From NCBI RefSeq assembly GCF_933775445.1, contig NC_065878.1, forward strand, positions 1,758,001 through 1,822,000: a stretch of 64,000 nucleotides of DNA, read 5' to 3'. Each line of letters begins with the position of its first letter. Within the stretch, counting starts at the first letter, position 1. The notes below the pieces were generated by a model. It saw only the letters and a list, made by a program, of their open reading frames with translations. It was not told the DNA's origin and did no database searches. Source of the stretch: Argentina anserina (Eukaryota; Streptophyta; Magnoliopsida; Rosales; Rosaceae). Of the stretch, positions 1 to 12,143 are shown in pieces. The translations under genes and the position numbers were made by a program.

Positions 1-420
1 AAAAAAAACTGAAATCGGTTTTGGCCAAGGGCACCCAAATATTCACTTTGGGCACCCGACTATCTTCTCCGATCTGTTGAGGTCGACCTTCCGGCAAGCA
101 TCGTTGTTGCCCAGTTTCGGCGTCCCTCCACTGCATACCGGCGTATCCTTTTTCCTAGGACCCCGTCGTCGACCCTCGTGTCCCAGCGATGGCGACTCGT
201 GCCCAAATCGGTCGTTGACGACCCCAAATCTGCGGTGCTTAGCCTCGAGAACCCAGATCTCTGACCGCACGAGGTAGTCTTGTTGACGCCAGATGAAGAC
301 CCACCGGTGCGGCTCCACGCTACAAGCCCAGTGCTTGCTCGACCCGTCGACATGATTTTCAAGGATCCGACTCGTGTTGGTTTTTTTCGATCAAACATGA
401 TTGGTTTTGAGGCACTTCTT
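1..420. other. GC-rich block of unknown nature
   Basis: This block is clearly richer in G and C than the DNA that follows, with many CG dinucleotides. It is open in three frames on both strands for 60 to 110 codons. None of the translations resembles a family I recognise, and several frames being open at once suggests base composition and not coding. It could be the 5' part of a repeat cut by the window edge. No function is proposed. Confidence 0.3.
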
Positions 421-2000
421 ACCCCTCAGGTAAAACGGTAATAGGGACATGGTAATTTTACCCCAAGTAAAAAGTATTTTTATCTTATGAGTAAAAATGT
501 ATTTATTTCAGTAATTTTATTTTTATTTTTCTATATGGTTTATGTAAACTAACCATATACATTTATTTTCCGTGTTATTAATGGCATGTCGAACGAAATC
601 GAATGGCAAGAGTTACTTTGCGATGTATATTCGTGGATTCAAGCATGATAGTGGAATAAAGTAAGAGAAACTATTATGTTGTTTTATTTTGGCAAACAAA
701 CAAGTATGTTTTAATTAATGTTGCTGCTTTCATGCAATTTAAATTCTTCTGAATTTTGTTTTTCATCGGGGACTTTCAACATGCCTTTCCTTTTCAACCT
801 GATTCTTTCGCTTCTCGGATGGTATACATGGATATGATTCCCCTGGTACCGAGTTTTAGGAGCGGCTGAAAGTACCGCTGTTACCATCCGTAGCCGTTGT
901 GTGTAGCTATATGTTGAAAAAAAAGGGACAAACATCGGTTTGCGACGAAAATTGTCGCTTATACCACTGGTTGTGACTGAAAATTGTCACTTATACCATT
1001 GTGACGGAATTTGTCACGGTTTATTGAATTGAGTTACCATACTTTAGGACTTGACCTCTAATTCCCTCTTGTTGACCGCAACATGTGTCTGAAATTTGGC
1101 ATTTCATGTTGGATATGTTTATGCACCTAGTTCGGATTAATTTCTTTTGGTGCAACATCGTTTCATTGAAAGACATAAACACTATGGTCAAAATATACAA
1201 TAGTAAGATATGAGAAGTTCTTGAAACAAGACACTTATTATATGAAGAACATGAGAATATCTTCTCACTATTACGGATTTCAAAGAAATTATACATTGTG
1301 GTTATTAAAAGAAAATAATGAAGTATAAAATGCTTCGGTTAATAGTCTGAATGACTACATATCCGTTTATTCCTAACTTTATGTGACTAATATTACTTAG
1401 TCGATGCATTTTTTTAAAATTTGTTCATGGTCAAGATCTCAATCCAATTGTTGGCCATAAAATTTTCATGTAGTTCAAGTAAACGAACATATGAGAATGT
1501 CTTGATGCATTTATGGTTTCATTACCCAAAGCAATATGTTAATAAAATGTAACGCATTACATACTACATGACACTACCTACATAAGCCTACGGTTTTAAT
1601 TGTGGTATAAGTCAGGCTTACACGATCTTTGTGTGGCGTAATGCACACTTATATGATATTTGATGTTGTTATCATAAATATGTTTTAGTTCTCCATAATC
1701 TTTGGCGGATTATGTTATCATCTATTGATTTTGATCAACACTTTGCAAACTAACATTGCAAAACGCTGAAGAACTCCAAGCCATAAGCATTTGCTCTCAA
1801 CTTTATTTCGAACCGACAATGCTTGTTGTAGCATATTTATGCCTCATTGACATGATGAAGCCTTGATTGATGTCTTGTTATGACATGTTTCCACCTTCTT
1901 TTGGTGATGATTTATAGTGTTACATGCCATGTAATGCACTCTAAAAATTTGATGATATTTTCACAAAGTTCAAATTGAACTAACGCTCGTACAAAGTTAG
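420..2000. other. AT-rich non-coding DNA with CACTA-like motifs near 940-1020
   Basis: No gene is visible here. Around 940-1020 the motif GCGACGAAAATTGTCGC and related forms (TGTGACTGAAAATTGTCAC, TGTGACGGAATTTGTCAC) occur three times in about 80 bases. Each is a short palindrome. Such arrays are typical of the subterminal regions of plant CACTA transposons, but no CACTA terminus was seen, so the assignment is tentative. The rest is featureless AT-rich sequence. Confidence 0.3.
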
Positions 2001-5000
2001 GAGAGTGGCAAACTATAACAGGTTCGCGAGTTACGACCTTGGCAATATCACCAAGATGTTTCTTCCGCCGCCCGGTTTTGCCCTAATGGCATAAAAAATT
2101 AGCCGAGGTCTTATCTTGGCCCCTAGGCATCCACAGCCCCCATGCGAGCCCCCCCCCTCAGCCTCCCTATGGCTCACCGCAACCCGTGCATGGCCCCCGC
2201 ACGGCCTCTTAGTCTTTTTGGCTCTATTATTGTTGACGCCGGCAACCCTTTTTGAGTATGCCTAGGCAACACCAATCCTTGTATTTGGATTTATGGTGTA
2301 TATGCATGATATTTACATGTCAAAATCACTCGTGAATGACGTTTGAGGGTCTAAAGCCCTTAAGTAACGTCATGCGGCCATTTAGGACTATATCAGTACA
2401 TTTTTCGAGCTTTATATTGTGATATTTATGTCTTGACCTAAGACTACTTGTCTCTATATTCTTGTTTATGAATATGTTCAAGAGACTTTGAGTGCATAGC
2501 TAGAAGAACTTAAACCTATTAATAGATTTAGTTTTTAATTCATTGTGACTACGAAGAGAACAATGTCTTATGGCGTTATGATTCAAGGTCACATGTTTTT
2601 ATGCATCAAGAGAGAAATTGAACCTATGAAATAGTTTTTGTCATAGTAGTTGTCTAGTTGATGAATTCACAACGATACCATACATAAAAATTGGTGAGAT
2701 GATAAGCTACTTCAAGACAATCCTTGTGCCAATTTTATTATCATCTACAAACTCATTGTGAAAGAGTTCTTATGTATTGCTTCAAATGATGTAACACATC
2801 TCATGAGTCAAAATAGTGTGAATTGTATTCTTTCACGATACTATGATTTGGAATAATGAATCGATGACTCGTTTAGGCTATTCTTTTAAGAAAATAAGTT
2901 AAACAGATCAATAAAATTCCTCCAAAGTAATGGAGATGTAATCTATGCGTTAACAAGTTCATAAGCTCCCTCTATGATCCTTCATTGACTATGGTTAATC
3001 TCCAAGCGTATTCTTTAACAAAGTTTAGGAGTGACATACACTCTCCTACGCTAAAAGAGAATGAGATATGATGGGAGCCGAAATTGGCATATCATTCACT
3101 TTGAGGATAAAATATGTTGTGGTGATACATATATCATGGTTAAACTCAAACCAACACTTAGATGTTATGGAGCACCCAAAACAATGACAAAAATTGAAAA
3201 AACCTAAAATTTCAGGATTTACAGATTGCGGACATATCATTACGAGGACCGGTTCACCTACTTTTAGGTGAGCTATTGAGGTGATACTTATGGCCACTGA
3301 TTCCTAACATCCAAGGATACATACTCACAAAATGTAAGCCCATTTGGAGACTTAGAACATGGTAAAACGCTCGACACAAGTGGTTACTGACCTTCGGCGA
3401 GTAGTTCAACTGGTTCAGTGTCTTTCCGACTGGTTTCGGCAGTGTGACTGGTGGCATTGGATTCGTAACACCCATGTGTACTTGCTCCTTAAATTTCGTA
3501 GCATGCATTCGGGGTTCGAAAAGTCAATGAACCATTCAACGAAGTGAAAAAGAGAGGTTCGGTATTGGTTGTTGATGTGCCTAGGCTTCCAACTAACCGA
3601 CAATTTGAACCATAAGCTACGACTTGTAGCGTGTCTTGTTTTACAGTATCCATCTTTACCACCATCATTAACATTACGACTGTAACGATTCACATGTTAG
3701 TGTTTCAAGTCTAACAATATGCGTGTTTCTTAATGGATTATGTTAACAGTTTATCGTCCATATATTTTATGTGCCAAATTGCGCCTCCATAAGCGTATAA
3801 TGATAAGTTATTTGATGTTAAATTTCGTCTTTGAATAAAACATGAACTTCCACCTATGTCCGCTTATAAAGATCTTAACATGCGATTTCATTTAGTCACT
3901 TTTGATGAACCAATCTCCCCGTCGTTAGGGGGAGAGAAGAACAAGTTTGTTCAAGTTCAATGACTTGGTTTTTATCGTGGTTGTCCCACTGTGTCTCATC
4001 AAGTTCCTAATAGTCCTATAAATGGAAGTGACGAGATTGGAGATACATGCTGCAATTATGCCAGTAAGGATTGATGTCTGTAGGCACTCTTTGTTGGTGA
4101 CGTGGTAACTCCACAAATGTGGTAGATGGTGTCACTAGGCCATGGCTCTTACGTAAGTGTGGAGAGACCACTTGGTTTGATAATACTTGTTGAATGCGAG
4201 TTATGACACAACTTGATCTATGATCAATGATACACACTCGTCTGTTTTCTTGGATAATGATTATCATTGGGGGACGTCTCAATGTCAATACTAATCCAAA
4301 TGAGAGATCTCGAAGAATGAGTTTGATGTCAAACCATACATACTCTGTTGAAGAAAAATTCTAACATTGTAGATTAGCCTACATGGAAAGTGTTATCCGG
4401 CAGGAATTGATGGTGATGATCGACCCATGTCGCCGCCACAACTTCCTGGAAAGCCGTAGGCTCCAGTTTTAACAAAAAGACAAGTCATTAGTCAAGTAAT
4501 GCCAACACTGCACATGTAAATCCTATCGGTTATACATTTGTTAGGCATAGTGAGAAATATAATAGTTTAGACTCACCTTATGGCACAATCTCTCTGACAA
4601 AACGTCATGGAATCAAATATGAGACGGTTTGTCCTCATAATACCTTGTCAGTTAGGTATTCCAAAACAATTGAATTTGCAGCTTGTGGTCACATATCATC
4701 TCTGTTAGGACTAAGTTAAGAAATGTAGATAAAGATCCTGAATGGATTGGTTTTAACCTAATTCAAGTGCCTCCAGACCACGGAGCGCAATAACTTGATT
4801 AAGGTAGGGATATTAAAATAAAGTGTGATAGACTTTTGATGAACTAAGAGCCAAATGCTGCAATTCCGAAGCTCTTTGCTTAAAACTCAGGGCTCACCAC
4901 TTTGACCATCAAATCAAATCAAATTTTGTTGACTAGATAATGCAAGAGAATTCACTTCAAAGAATTTTTATTGCATAGCCGAGATAAATGTTGAACATTT

Positions 5001-6470
5001 CGTAAGCCTATGTTCATTCTGTAGAATGGATGAGCAGGAGCGACAATCAAGCAGTTATAGCTTATAGCTAGGGCCCTCATTACACATAAATAATTTACCC
5101 ATAATTGTCTAGGAATATGCAATATTGCATGCAACTACATTTAAGAATGAAAGGATCTTGAGAATACTAGGTCTCGAAAGTGATGACCGTTATTGATGAT
5201 GTTATTCATCGGTTGGCTAAAGGCAGTAAGGACAATAAACCAATGTCTACAAGTATTCCATGAATCAGTTGAAGTCAGGAGAAGACGTGTTTCCCCCGTT
5301 TGAGAAATGATAAGTCTTAAGAGATGAAACTCTTAATATTTAACTATGATATGTGTATGCAAGTACTTGTTGTAATATACTTGATTCGACATCTCATTCG
5401 GTTTAAACACATAAGGCCAAGATGATGGCTGAGTGCGCCCACACATATGTCAATGATTGATCACAACTCATTATGACATTAAATCCTATATCCCAACACA
5501 AAAGATACTTTAATGAAGCAATATTAGAATCTGCCCAGATTCGTATGTCAACTTCCACGGAACCTATAGGGCAGCTCACTTGTTGGAAAATAGTGAATTG
5601 GGTATATTGGAAAGATCTGTGTCTATTTTCTAGGGCCACCAACTATTTGACCATATCTATTATATTAAGTGAGTTATAGATGTTTTAGTAAAATAGGACG
5701 GATATGTCTGAAACCTGCAGTTGAGTCAACTTTGATAGAGATTTGTGATCTGATCCAAACGAACTAGGTTGTGAATCATTTATCATTTGAAAGCCACAAG
5801 ATGTCTACTTTCCAGAACTTTTTACGGTTTATCCATAGCTATTGTATCAAAGAAGTTATGAATGTTTAAGTACGTGAAGGTCATACTACGCGTGAATCTG
5901 ATTTTCATTGCAAACTCTTATTTTGAGTTGTCATGCAATTCTCTTTCTTTTTATCAATGTACGGATTAGTGTACATGTTTGATTTAAGAATGTTTTAAGA
6001 GATTTGATATTCAAATAATAGACCAATTGCTACTTTTGAAGAATGTGAATAGCATTCGTATATGCTATCTATCTAAACTCTGAGATTGAGTTACGGATTA
6101 GGGGGAGTTGTTTTGCAGACCTTAGGGAGAGTCTATACCACATGTTATCTTTAACTGTAGTTGGTGTGTTATGCTGTTTTTCCCTTCGACCAAGCCTTTT
6201 ATTTTACCCAAGAGGGTTTTGTTTTGCTTGACAAAGTTTTTACTGAGGCAACAGTATTGCACCATGACACATTAGGATCGCGATACAAGGGGAAGTGTTG
6301 TAGGAGAATTACTCTTCGTAATTTTCCAGTGTATCTTATCCTAATTAGTATAGGTTAGTCTAGATAAGAAAGAATATATAATCCCTGAATCTATGGGATA
6401 CTCAATGTAATGCTTATATATAAGACCTCCTTATTAATAAATAAAGATGACACTTCTTTCTATTTTTATA
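2000..6470 (+). mobile_element. Degenerate SIRE-like Ty1/Copia retrotransposon, 3' portion
   Basis: The coding region is badly decayed and no long frame survives, but pieces are recognisable in order on the plus strand. Near 3910-3945 there is a trace of the conserved SPSLGGEK segment, and near 4035-4080 of the 'ARIDV' segment that follows it in this Copia group. Near 6165-6290 is the typical non-coding stretch before the 3' LTR (TTTTTCCCTTCGACCA and TTGCACCATGACACA). The 5' boundary is not defined and the start given is approximate. Many frameshifts and stops mean it cannot encode a functional polyprotein. Confidence 0.55.
6294..6470 (+). repeat. Copia 3' LTR preceded by a polypurine tract
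   Basis: A purine run (AAGGGGAAG, about 6287-6295) is followed by TGTTGTAGGAGAATTAC, the usual start of LTRs in this Copia group. The LTR contains the TATAATCC and CTTATATATAAG stretches and an AATAAATAAAG polyadenylation-like signal near 6440. It ends near 6470 in AT-rich DNA. I did not find a matching 5' LTR upstream in the window. Confidence 0.55.
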
Positions 6471-7225
6471 CGTATTACGTTCTTATGTAGCAATAATTTT
6501 TTATTAGATATAAATAATTTTACATTTACAAGTACTTTGTAAAGTACGACTCATTTGTTATTTATTTTTTCTTGAAAATGATGCCACTTTGAATCTTATT
6601 ATGTTTTTTTTCTTAACATGATGTTCGTTTCTTGTGTGTTTTTCTCTTCTCGTAACAAAAAAAATTATATATTCAATGTCCTCGCTACAATGATAAGTTG
6701 TTGAATACTGTAGTATATCGAACAAAATAGTAAATTTGATAATGTATATATAATATGAACAATGTAATACATCGAACAAAGTAATACATTTAATAATGTT
6801 TATATAATAAATGATCAATGTAGTACATTGAATAAAATACAACAATTATTTTCTAAAAAAAAATATTTATTATACTTTGATAAATTAATAACTTATTAAT
6901 TTATTGATATATTAATAACGCACTAAATTAATAAATTTTGCTGATCCCGATGCTATTAATTTATAGAGGTTTTACTGTACTATACGTCTATACATTAAAA
7001 ACATTCAAGTTTTAGTTTTAGTTTATTATATAAATTAATAACAAATACATTTTTGAAAAGAAACACTATTCAAGTGTGTTTTGTAAATAGTTTAAGCATG
7101 TCTTCAAACGACTTTTCTAAAATTAAAGGTACAAGAGTTATGTTTCTTCGTCATGTTATGAAATATGCCTTATTTTACTTATGGATATTCGATAATCGAT
7201 TGTTTGTAATAAGAGTATGATTCAC
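6471..7225. other. AT-rich intergenic DNA, no gene seen
   Basis: Very AT-rich sequence with repeated forms of 'gtaatacat' and 'gaataaaat' around 6700-6840, which make a loose low-complexity tandem pattern. No coding sequence, terminal repeats or RNA gene could be supported. Confidence 0.4.
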
Positions 7226-7233
7226 GTCTTAAC

Positions 7234-8308
7234 TAGGGATGACAATGGGGTAGGGTCAAAGGATCGAAACACCATACCCATACCCAATTTCAATTACGTC
7301 TCCATACCCGCCCCAACCTCCGTTAGAAGGTAATGGGTATTCCCCGTCCCCATACCCGTTGGGAATCCGTTTCCCTCACCTCCTCCCTTACTCCACCACC
7401 TCACCCAAACCCTAGGCTTCTGCTGCCCCAAGCCACCTCCCCCGAATCTCCTCCGATTCCGAGTCACCTTCCAGTCCCCGAGCTCCGCCTTTGCCTCGAA
7501 GTCTCAGCTCTCCGACGCCGACGACGATGAGGAGGAGGAAGACGAGGAGTTCGAAGAGGGGGAGGACGAGGATGAGGACGACGAAGACGTCGCGGCCGAC
7601 GAGTACGATGACATTTCCGGCGATATGTCCGACGACCTCGAACAAAGCGACGACGAAGTTGAAACGGAGCCGGAGTCGGCGATTCGCGCAGACGAAGAGT
7701 TCCGGTGGCAGAGAGTGGAGAAGCTCTGCGAGGACGTCAAAAAGTTCGGCGAGGAAATGATTGACGACGCCGCACTCGCTTCTCTCTACGAGTTTCGCAT
7801 CGATAAATTTCAGGTGATGATTTGAATAATACTAATCACATTTTGTGATTATATGAATCAATTTGTATATAATTTACTGATGTTGTGGCTAAAAATCTAT
7901 ATGATTATCAAATAGATAAGTTTCAGGTGGTGTTATATTATATAAAAATTCATATGATGAATAGAAAAACATAAAAATCTAAAATGAAAACTAAATATCA
8001 TGATGAAATTAGTTTGTTTTTTTTACATTAATTCAACTTAAACCAATACAAGTCTAGTTCAAAATAAAATAATAACTATAAAAAAGTTTTTATTTACATA
8101 AATATTAATTAATTAATATTGAAACATATATAATATATTTTATTCTTATTGGGTGAGGATAGAGATGATGATCAAAATACATCCCCGCCCGTTACCCGAT
8201 TTCATATTTAGAATATAGAAAATCCCCATACCTGTTTCTCATTTTTACCCATTACACAACCCCATTATGGTCGAATACCCTACCCGATGGGTATTATTGA
8301 CATCCCTA
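7234..8308 (+). mobile_element. Non-autonomous hAT element carrying a host gene fragment
   Basis: The element starts TAGGGATGACAAT and ends ATTGACATCCCTA, inverted repeats matching at 12 of 13 bases. It is flanked on both sides by the 8-bp direct repeat GTCTTAAC (7226-7233 and 8309-8316). An 8-bp target duplication with TAGGG(A/G)TG termini is the signature of hAT superfamily transposons. The 1075-bp interior holds no transposase. Its two ends are rich in CCC/GGG steps (TACCCATACCC type). The middle carries a GC-rich fragment resembling exon 1 of a host RNA helicase gene, listed separately. It probably moved using a transposase from elsewhere. Confidence 0.88.
7370..7813 (+). pseudogene. Captured exon-1 fragment of an ISE2-like chloroplast RNA helicase gene
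   Basis: This GC-rich stretch reads on the plus strand as a serine/proline-rich leader, a long acidic run (DDDEEEE-type), then VAADEYDDISGDMSDD, a motif EEFRWQRVEKLCEDVK and ending FRIDKFQ just before a GT donor at 7814. In plant ISE2 (DExH15) proteins the same order occurs: acidic region, ADEYDD, EEFKWQRVEKLC, then YDFRIDKFQ immediately before the helicase core, where exon 1 ends. The identification is from memory of that family. None of the helicase motifs I to VI is present, so the piece cannot make an active enzyme. Intron-like sequence follows the donor, which indicates capture from genomic DNA and not from mRNA. A second short copy of the exon end (AGATAAGTTTCAG then GTGG) occurs at about 7914-7931. 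Confidence 0.75.
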
Positions 8309-8319
8309 GTCTTAACGTA

Positions 8320-8900
8320 CACGAGGTTAAACCTATACTCGAGTTAGGACTTGATACATAATCTTTGACACCTTGTGACCGACTTTTTCTCGCCACTCAT
8401 AGAGCTTTTGTGGAACATAGTGTTTATATATATAAAGTTCTCCATATAGATGAAGTGTTCTTGTTAGGAAAAGAAGACATATCTCTCTTTATCCTCCCTC
8501 TAATTTATGTATCATTTCTCTACAAGTAGTCAAACCATTCTATAAAAAAAAACATCATGCCAAATTATTATTATTATTTTTTTAGAGACAACTACGGTAT
8601 GTATCCTTAAAAACTTTCTAGATTCAGAGACTGATCGGCGTGTGAGATTTCCTGACCACGAAAATAAGCGTCACTAGGATTCCAACATAGGCATGGGGGA
8701 GGGATTCCCACACGAGAAGAATCACTTGTGGATGTTACACAATAGTGGCCATTATTTACACTGGTTGAAGTAAGAGCATGACATGATTGGCATGAGAATA
8801 ATACGGTAACTTTCCTTTGAGGATTTGACTCTCCGACAGTCACCAGTTCAGTCACCGATATCTCTACCGGGTCCTGGCAACACAAAACACCACTCACTCA
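8320..8900. other. Intergenic DNA, no gene seen
   Basis: No coding sequence with family resemblance is visible. The stretch is moderately AT-rich and leads into the dinucleotide repeat at 8901. It probably includes the upstream region of the RETICULATA-RELATED gene, but no promoter element could be placed with confidence. Confidence 0.35.
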
Positions 8901-8926
8901 CCTCTCTCTCTCTCTCTCTCTCTCTT
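8901..8926. repeat. (CT)n microsatellite
   Basis: A clean run of about 13 CT units, roughly 330 bases upstream of the start codon of the downstream chloroplast-protein gene. CT tracts are common in plant 5' untranslated and core promoter regions, so it may lie in that gene's promoter. That is an inference from position only. Confidence 0.75.
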
Positions 8927-9251
8927 CCTCACAGTTCCCTTTGAACTTTCTTCTCAATCATGCACTTCCGGGCGATGGAGACACAGCGTCCTTCGTAACC
9001 CATAAAGACTTGGACTTTATTAAAAACCATGCATGATGTATGGCCTCCAAAAATCCCCACCCTTTTTTTGAATTTGCTCGGAGCTTTTTTTATATCCTTG
9101 CAATAATTCATCTTTCTTAATCAACCAACAACAAGGCAGAGAAGACCGACCGACAGCCGACTGTGAAGAGAAGCGCGTGTCATCCACTCTCGCATTTCTG
9201 TGAAGAAAAAGACCCGGCCCTTAACACTTCGAGATCGGAGAACTTGCGACA

Positions 9252-12143
9252 ATGGCGGTCGCCACCTTCTCCAACTTGTCCACTTTCACCACTCGCTCGT
9301 CACTCTCTCTCTCTTCTTCGTCTTTCTCTTTCCCACACACCACAAGCGTCTCTTTCTCTATCATCACCCAAACCAGAACCACCACCTCCCTCGCTCTCGC
9401 CACGTCGCCCTTCCCCCGCTCCGCCTTCGCCACGTGCTTCTCCTCCGGCGGTCCACCCTCTGGCGGAGGCGGAGGCGGAGGCGGAGGGGATCATGGCGGT
9501 GAAGGAGATGATGGAGAGGAGGACAGGGAGAAGAACAAGGCGGAGGCGGCGATGGCGATAGCGGAGGCGGGAAGGACGGCGGAGAGTCTGCCGAAGGACC
9601 TTGCGGCGGCGGTGGAGGCGGGACGGGTGCCAGGGTTGATAGTGAAGAGATTCTTTGAGCTGGAGAATTCGGCGATCTTCCGGTGGCTGCTTCAGTTTGA
9701 TGGATTCAAGGAGCGGTTGCTCGCCGACGACTTGTTCTTGACCAAAGTTGGCATCGAGTGCGGTGTCGGAGTTTTCACCAAGGTTCTCTCTTTTTACCCG
9801 CATGTTTTTACTTTTACCGCGTTGTCATTTACATGAAACAATACCAGAGTCATAGTGGCATAGTCCTCTCTTCATTTTGTGACATTGATGGTGACAAGAT
9901 ATAGTAGGCAGGCTCGATAAGCATGAACATGATTTCTCTCCATGCTGGTTTGATTTTCAGACGGCTGCGGAGTTGGAGCGGCGCAGAGAAAAGTTTACCC
10001 AAGAGCTGGATTTTGTGCTTGCGGATGTGGTATGGAATTCATCGCCCTTAGATAGTGCAATACTATTTTTTTTCCAATACTCGAAAGTGAGTGAGTTATT
10101 GTATAAACTGAGTGATGGATGTTTGTATAATAACTACATTTGGGTCTGGCAACATAGTTGCTTTAAATAGTGCTGGATCATGGGGGGCGTCATATAGTTA
10201 ATGTTGAACTAGGATAATCTGCTTTTAAATTCGGCAATGGTATCTCAATTCAGCGATATGCATTTGAAATTTGATTAATGTAGAAAGCTATCTTTGCTCA
10301 TCCTGAGCTCTACCTATGTTAAGTTGTTCTAGTGATAAGATTTCAATGCGCACATATTTTGCTATACTATTCTCGCAAAATGAGTTAATTTATCATTTGA
10401 TATAAGGGATGGATTTGTACAATTGGGTCCAGCAGCTGAGTTTCTCTAAAGTGCAGTGGAATATGAAATATAGTGTATTGTATAATCTATGTTGTACTAG
10501 GATAATCTACTACTAAATGTGGTGTCATGATTCAGAAAAATGCATTATACTATCATGTTCATACTGAACTCAATGTTAAGCTGTGCTACTGATAGCTCAG
10601 AGTTGTTCCGTGGATCACAAAACTTAGCAATTCTAGCAATCTTTATTAAGCGGCCAAGTGTTTCTGTTTTATGTTTATTGGGTGTTTTAACTTCATAAAG
10701 TTTTCTTACTTGAAGAACTGTATAATTGTCATCTGCTAACTCAGTTTTCGATCTTAGGTGATGGCCATTATAGCTGATTTTATGCTTGTCTGGCTTCCTG
10801 CTCCTACTGTCTCACTTCGGAAACCTCTTGTTGTTAGTGCTGGGCGTGTTACCAAGTTCTTCTATGGCTGTCCTGACAATGCATTTCAGGTTTGTGCACG
10901 ACTTTGACTTTCTTAGTTACTGCTTTGTCAAGTATAGCATCCAGGGAAATCATCAATCCTGTCTGCAGGTAGCTTTGGCCGGAACATCTTACTCAATCTT
11001 GCAGAGAATAGGCGCGATTTTGGTATGTTTTCTGCTCATGAAATTTAGCAGTCGTGTTGATTGTGATTGATATTCAAAGTACATTGTGTTCTTTTACACA
11101 GAGAAATGGAGCTAAACTATTTGTGGTTGGGACTGGTGCATCTCTGGTAATTAAACACCTTACTTATATTGATTGTTGAACTTCATGTCCTCTGATTTGC
11201 TTTTCAAATTTAATTATAATACAAGTGCAACAGATGAGAAGTTACCTGTTATAAGAGAATTTCATTTTCAGTTGCTGTTGACATTATCTATATATATGCA
11301 TCCAGTAACAGAAATATGAGCCTAGTGTTGAAGCAAACTCTTTTTTTTTTCATTCCATCTAAACAATTTGCATATGCTAACATGTTTCTTGGCTAGTTTG
11401 CCTCTTAGCAACTAACTAAATAATTAAAACTTGTAGCTTAAGAACTGGAGATATAGAAAGTTACTACTCAAGTTTGTACTGGTGTGATATGCTTCTGATT
11501 TTGTCATATGCTTACATTGTATCATAAAGCACAAATTGCAGTTTTTAATTTATTTGAATTTATTTTCAGGTTGGTACTGGTGTAACAAATGCATTGATTG
11601 CTGCGAGAAAAGCTCTGGATAAATCCTTTGCTGGTGAAGCGGAAGATGTTCCCATATTATCAACTAGTGCAGCCTATGGGGTCTACATGGCAGTTTCTAG
11701 CAATCTAAGGTACAACTACTTCGGTTTGCAAATTTAAGTACATCTTTCACATGGTTATGTTGATTGGAAACCACACTACTACTTGGTCTTTTCTTATAAA
11801 TGAGAAAGGCTAGTCGCAGGTCATAGATTTGTCATGATTTATTTTCTGCATAAATTTCTCAAGTTAAACAAGTATATACCTTTTGTTGACAGGTACCAAG
11901 TTCTTGCTGGAATAATTGAACAGCGTATTCTAGAACCCCTGCTACACCAACACAAGCTTGCACTGAGTGCAATTTGCTTTGCTGTTCGAACTGGAAACAC
12001 ATTTTTGGGGTCCTTGATGTAAGATCTGAGTTATACCTCTATTTTAGAATACTATTTTATGTTTTGCTGTCCATGTCTCATAATAATTATTCATATTCTT
12101 GAACAGGTGGGTTGATTATGCACGCTGGATTGGAATTCAATAA
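9252..12143 (+). CDS. RETICULATA-RELATED family chloroplast membrane protein
   Basis: Eight exons give a 377-residue protein: 9252-9782, 9961-10029, 10758-10889, 10969-11022, 11102-11146, 11570-11709, 11893-12018, 12107-12143. All introns are GT-AG, and the phases join to one open frame ending TAA. The first 60 residues are Ser/Thr-rich and poor in acidic residues, as in a chloroplast transit peptide. A glycine run (SGGGGGGGGGD type) follows, which is typical of the RER3/RER4 branch. The rest matches the DUF3411 domain: LPKDLAAAVEAGRVPGL, FLTKVGIECGVG, ADFMLVWLPAPTVSL, and a C-terminal AVRTGNTFLGSLMWVDYARWIG. The family sits in the chloroplast envelope and affects leaf mesophyll development and amino-acid metabolism; its biochemical activity is unknown. 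Whether this is RER3 or RER4 cannot be told by eye. Confidence 0.93.

Noticed and set aside
7504..7740. Serine-repeat ORF on the minus strand
   Set aside because: It is the antisense of the GAG/GAC acidic run in the captured ISE2-like exon.
9300..9803. 167-codon minus-strand ORF opposite the first exon of the RETICULATA-RELATED gene
   Set aside because: It is an Arg-rich shadow of GC-rich coding sequence on the plus strand, with no family resemblance.
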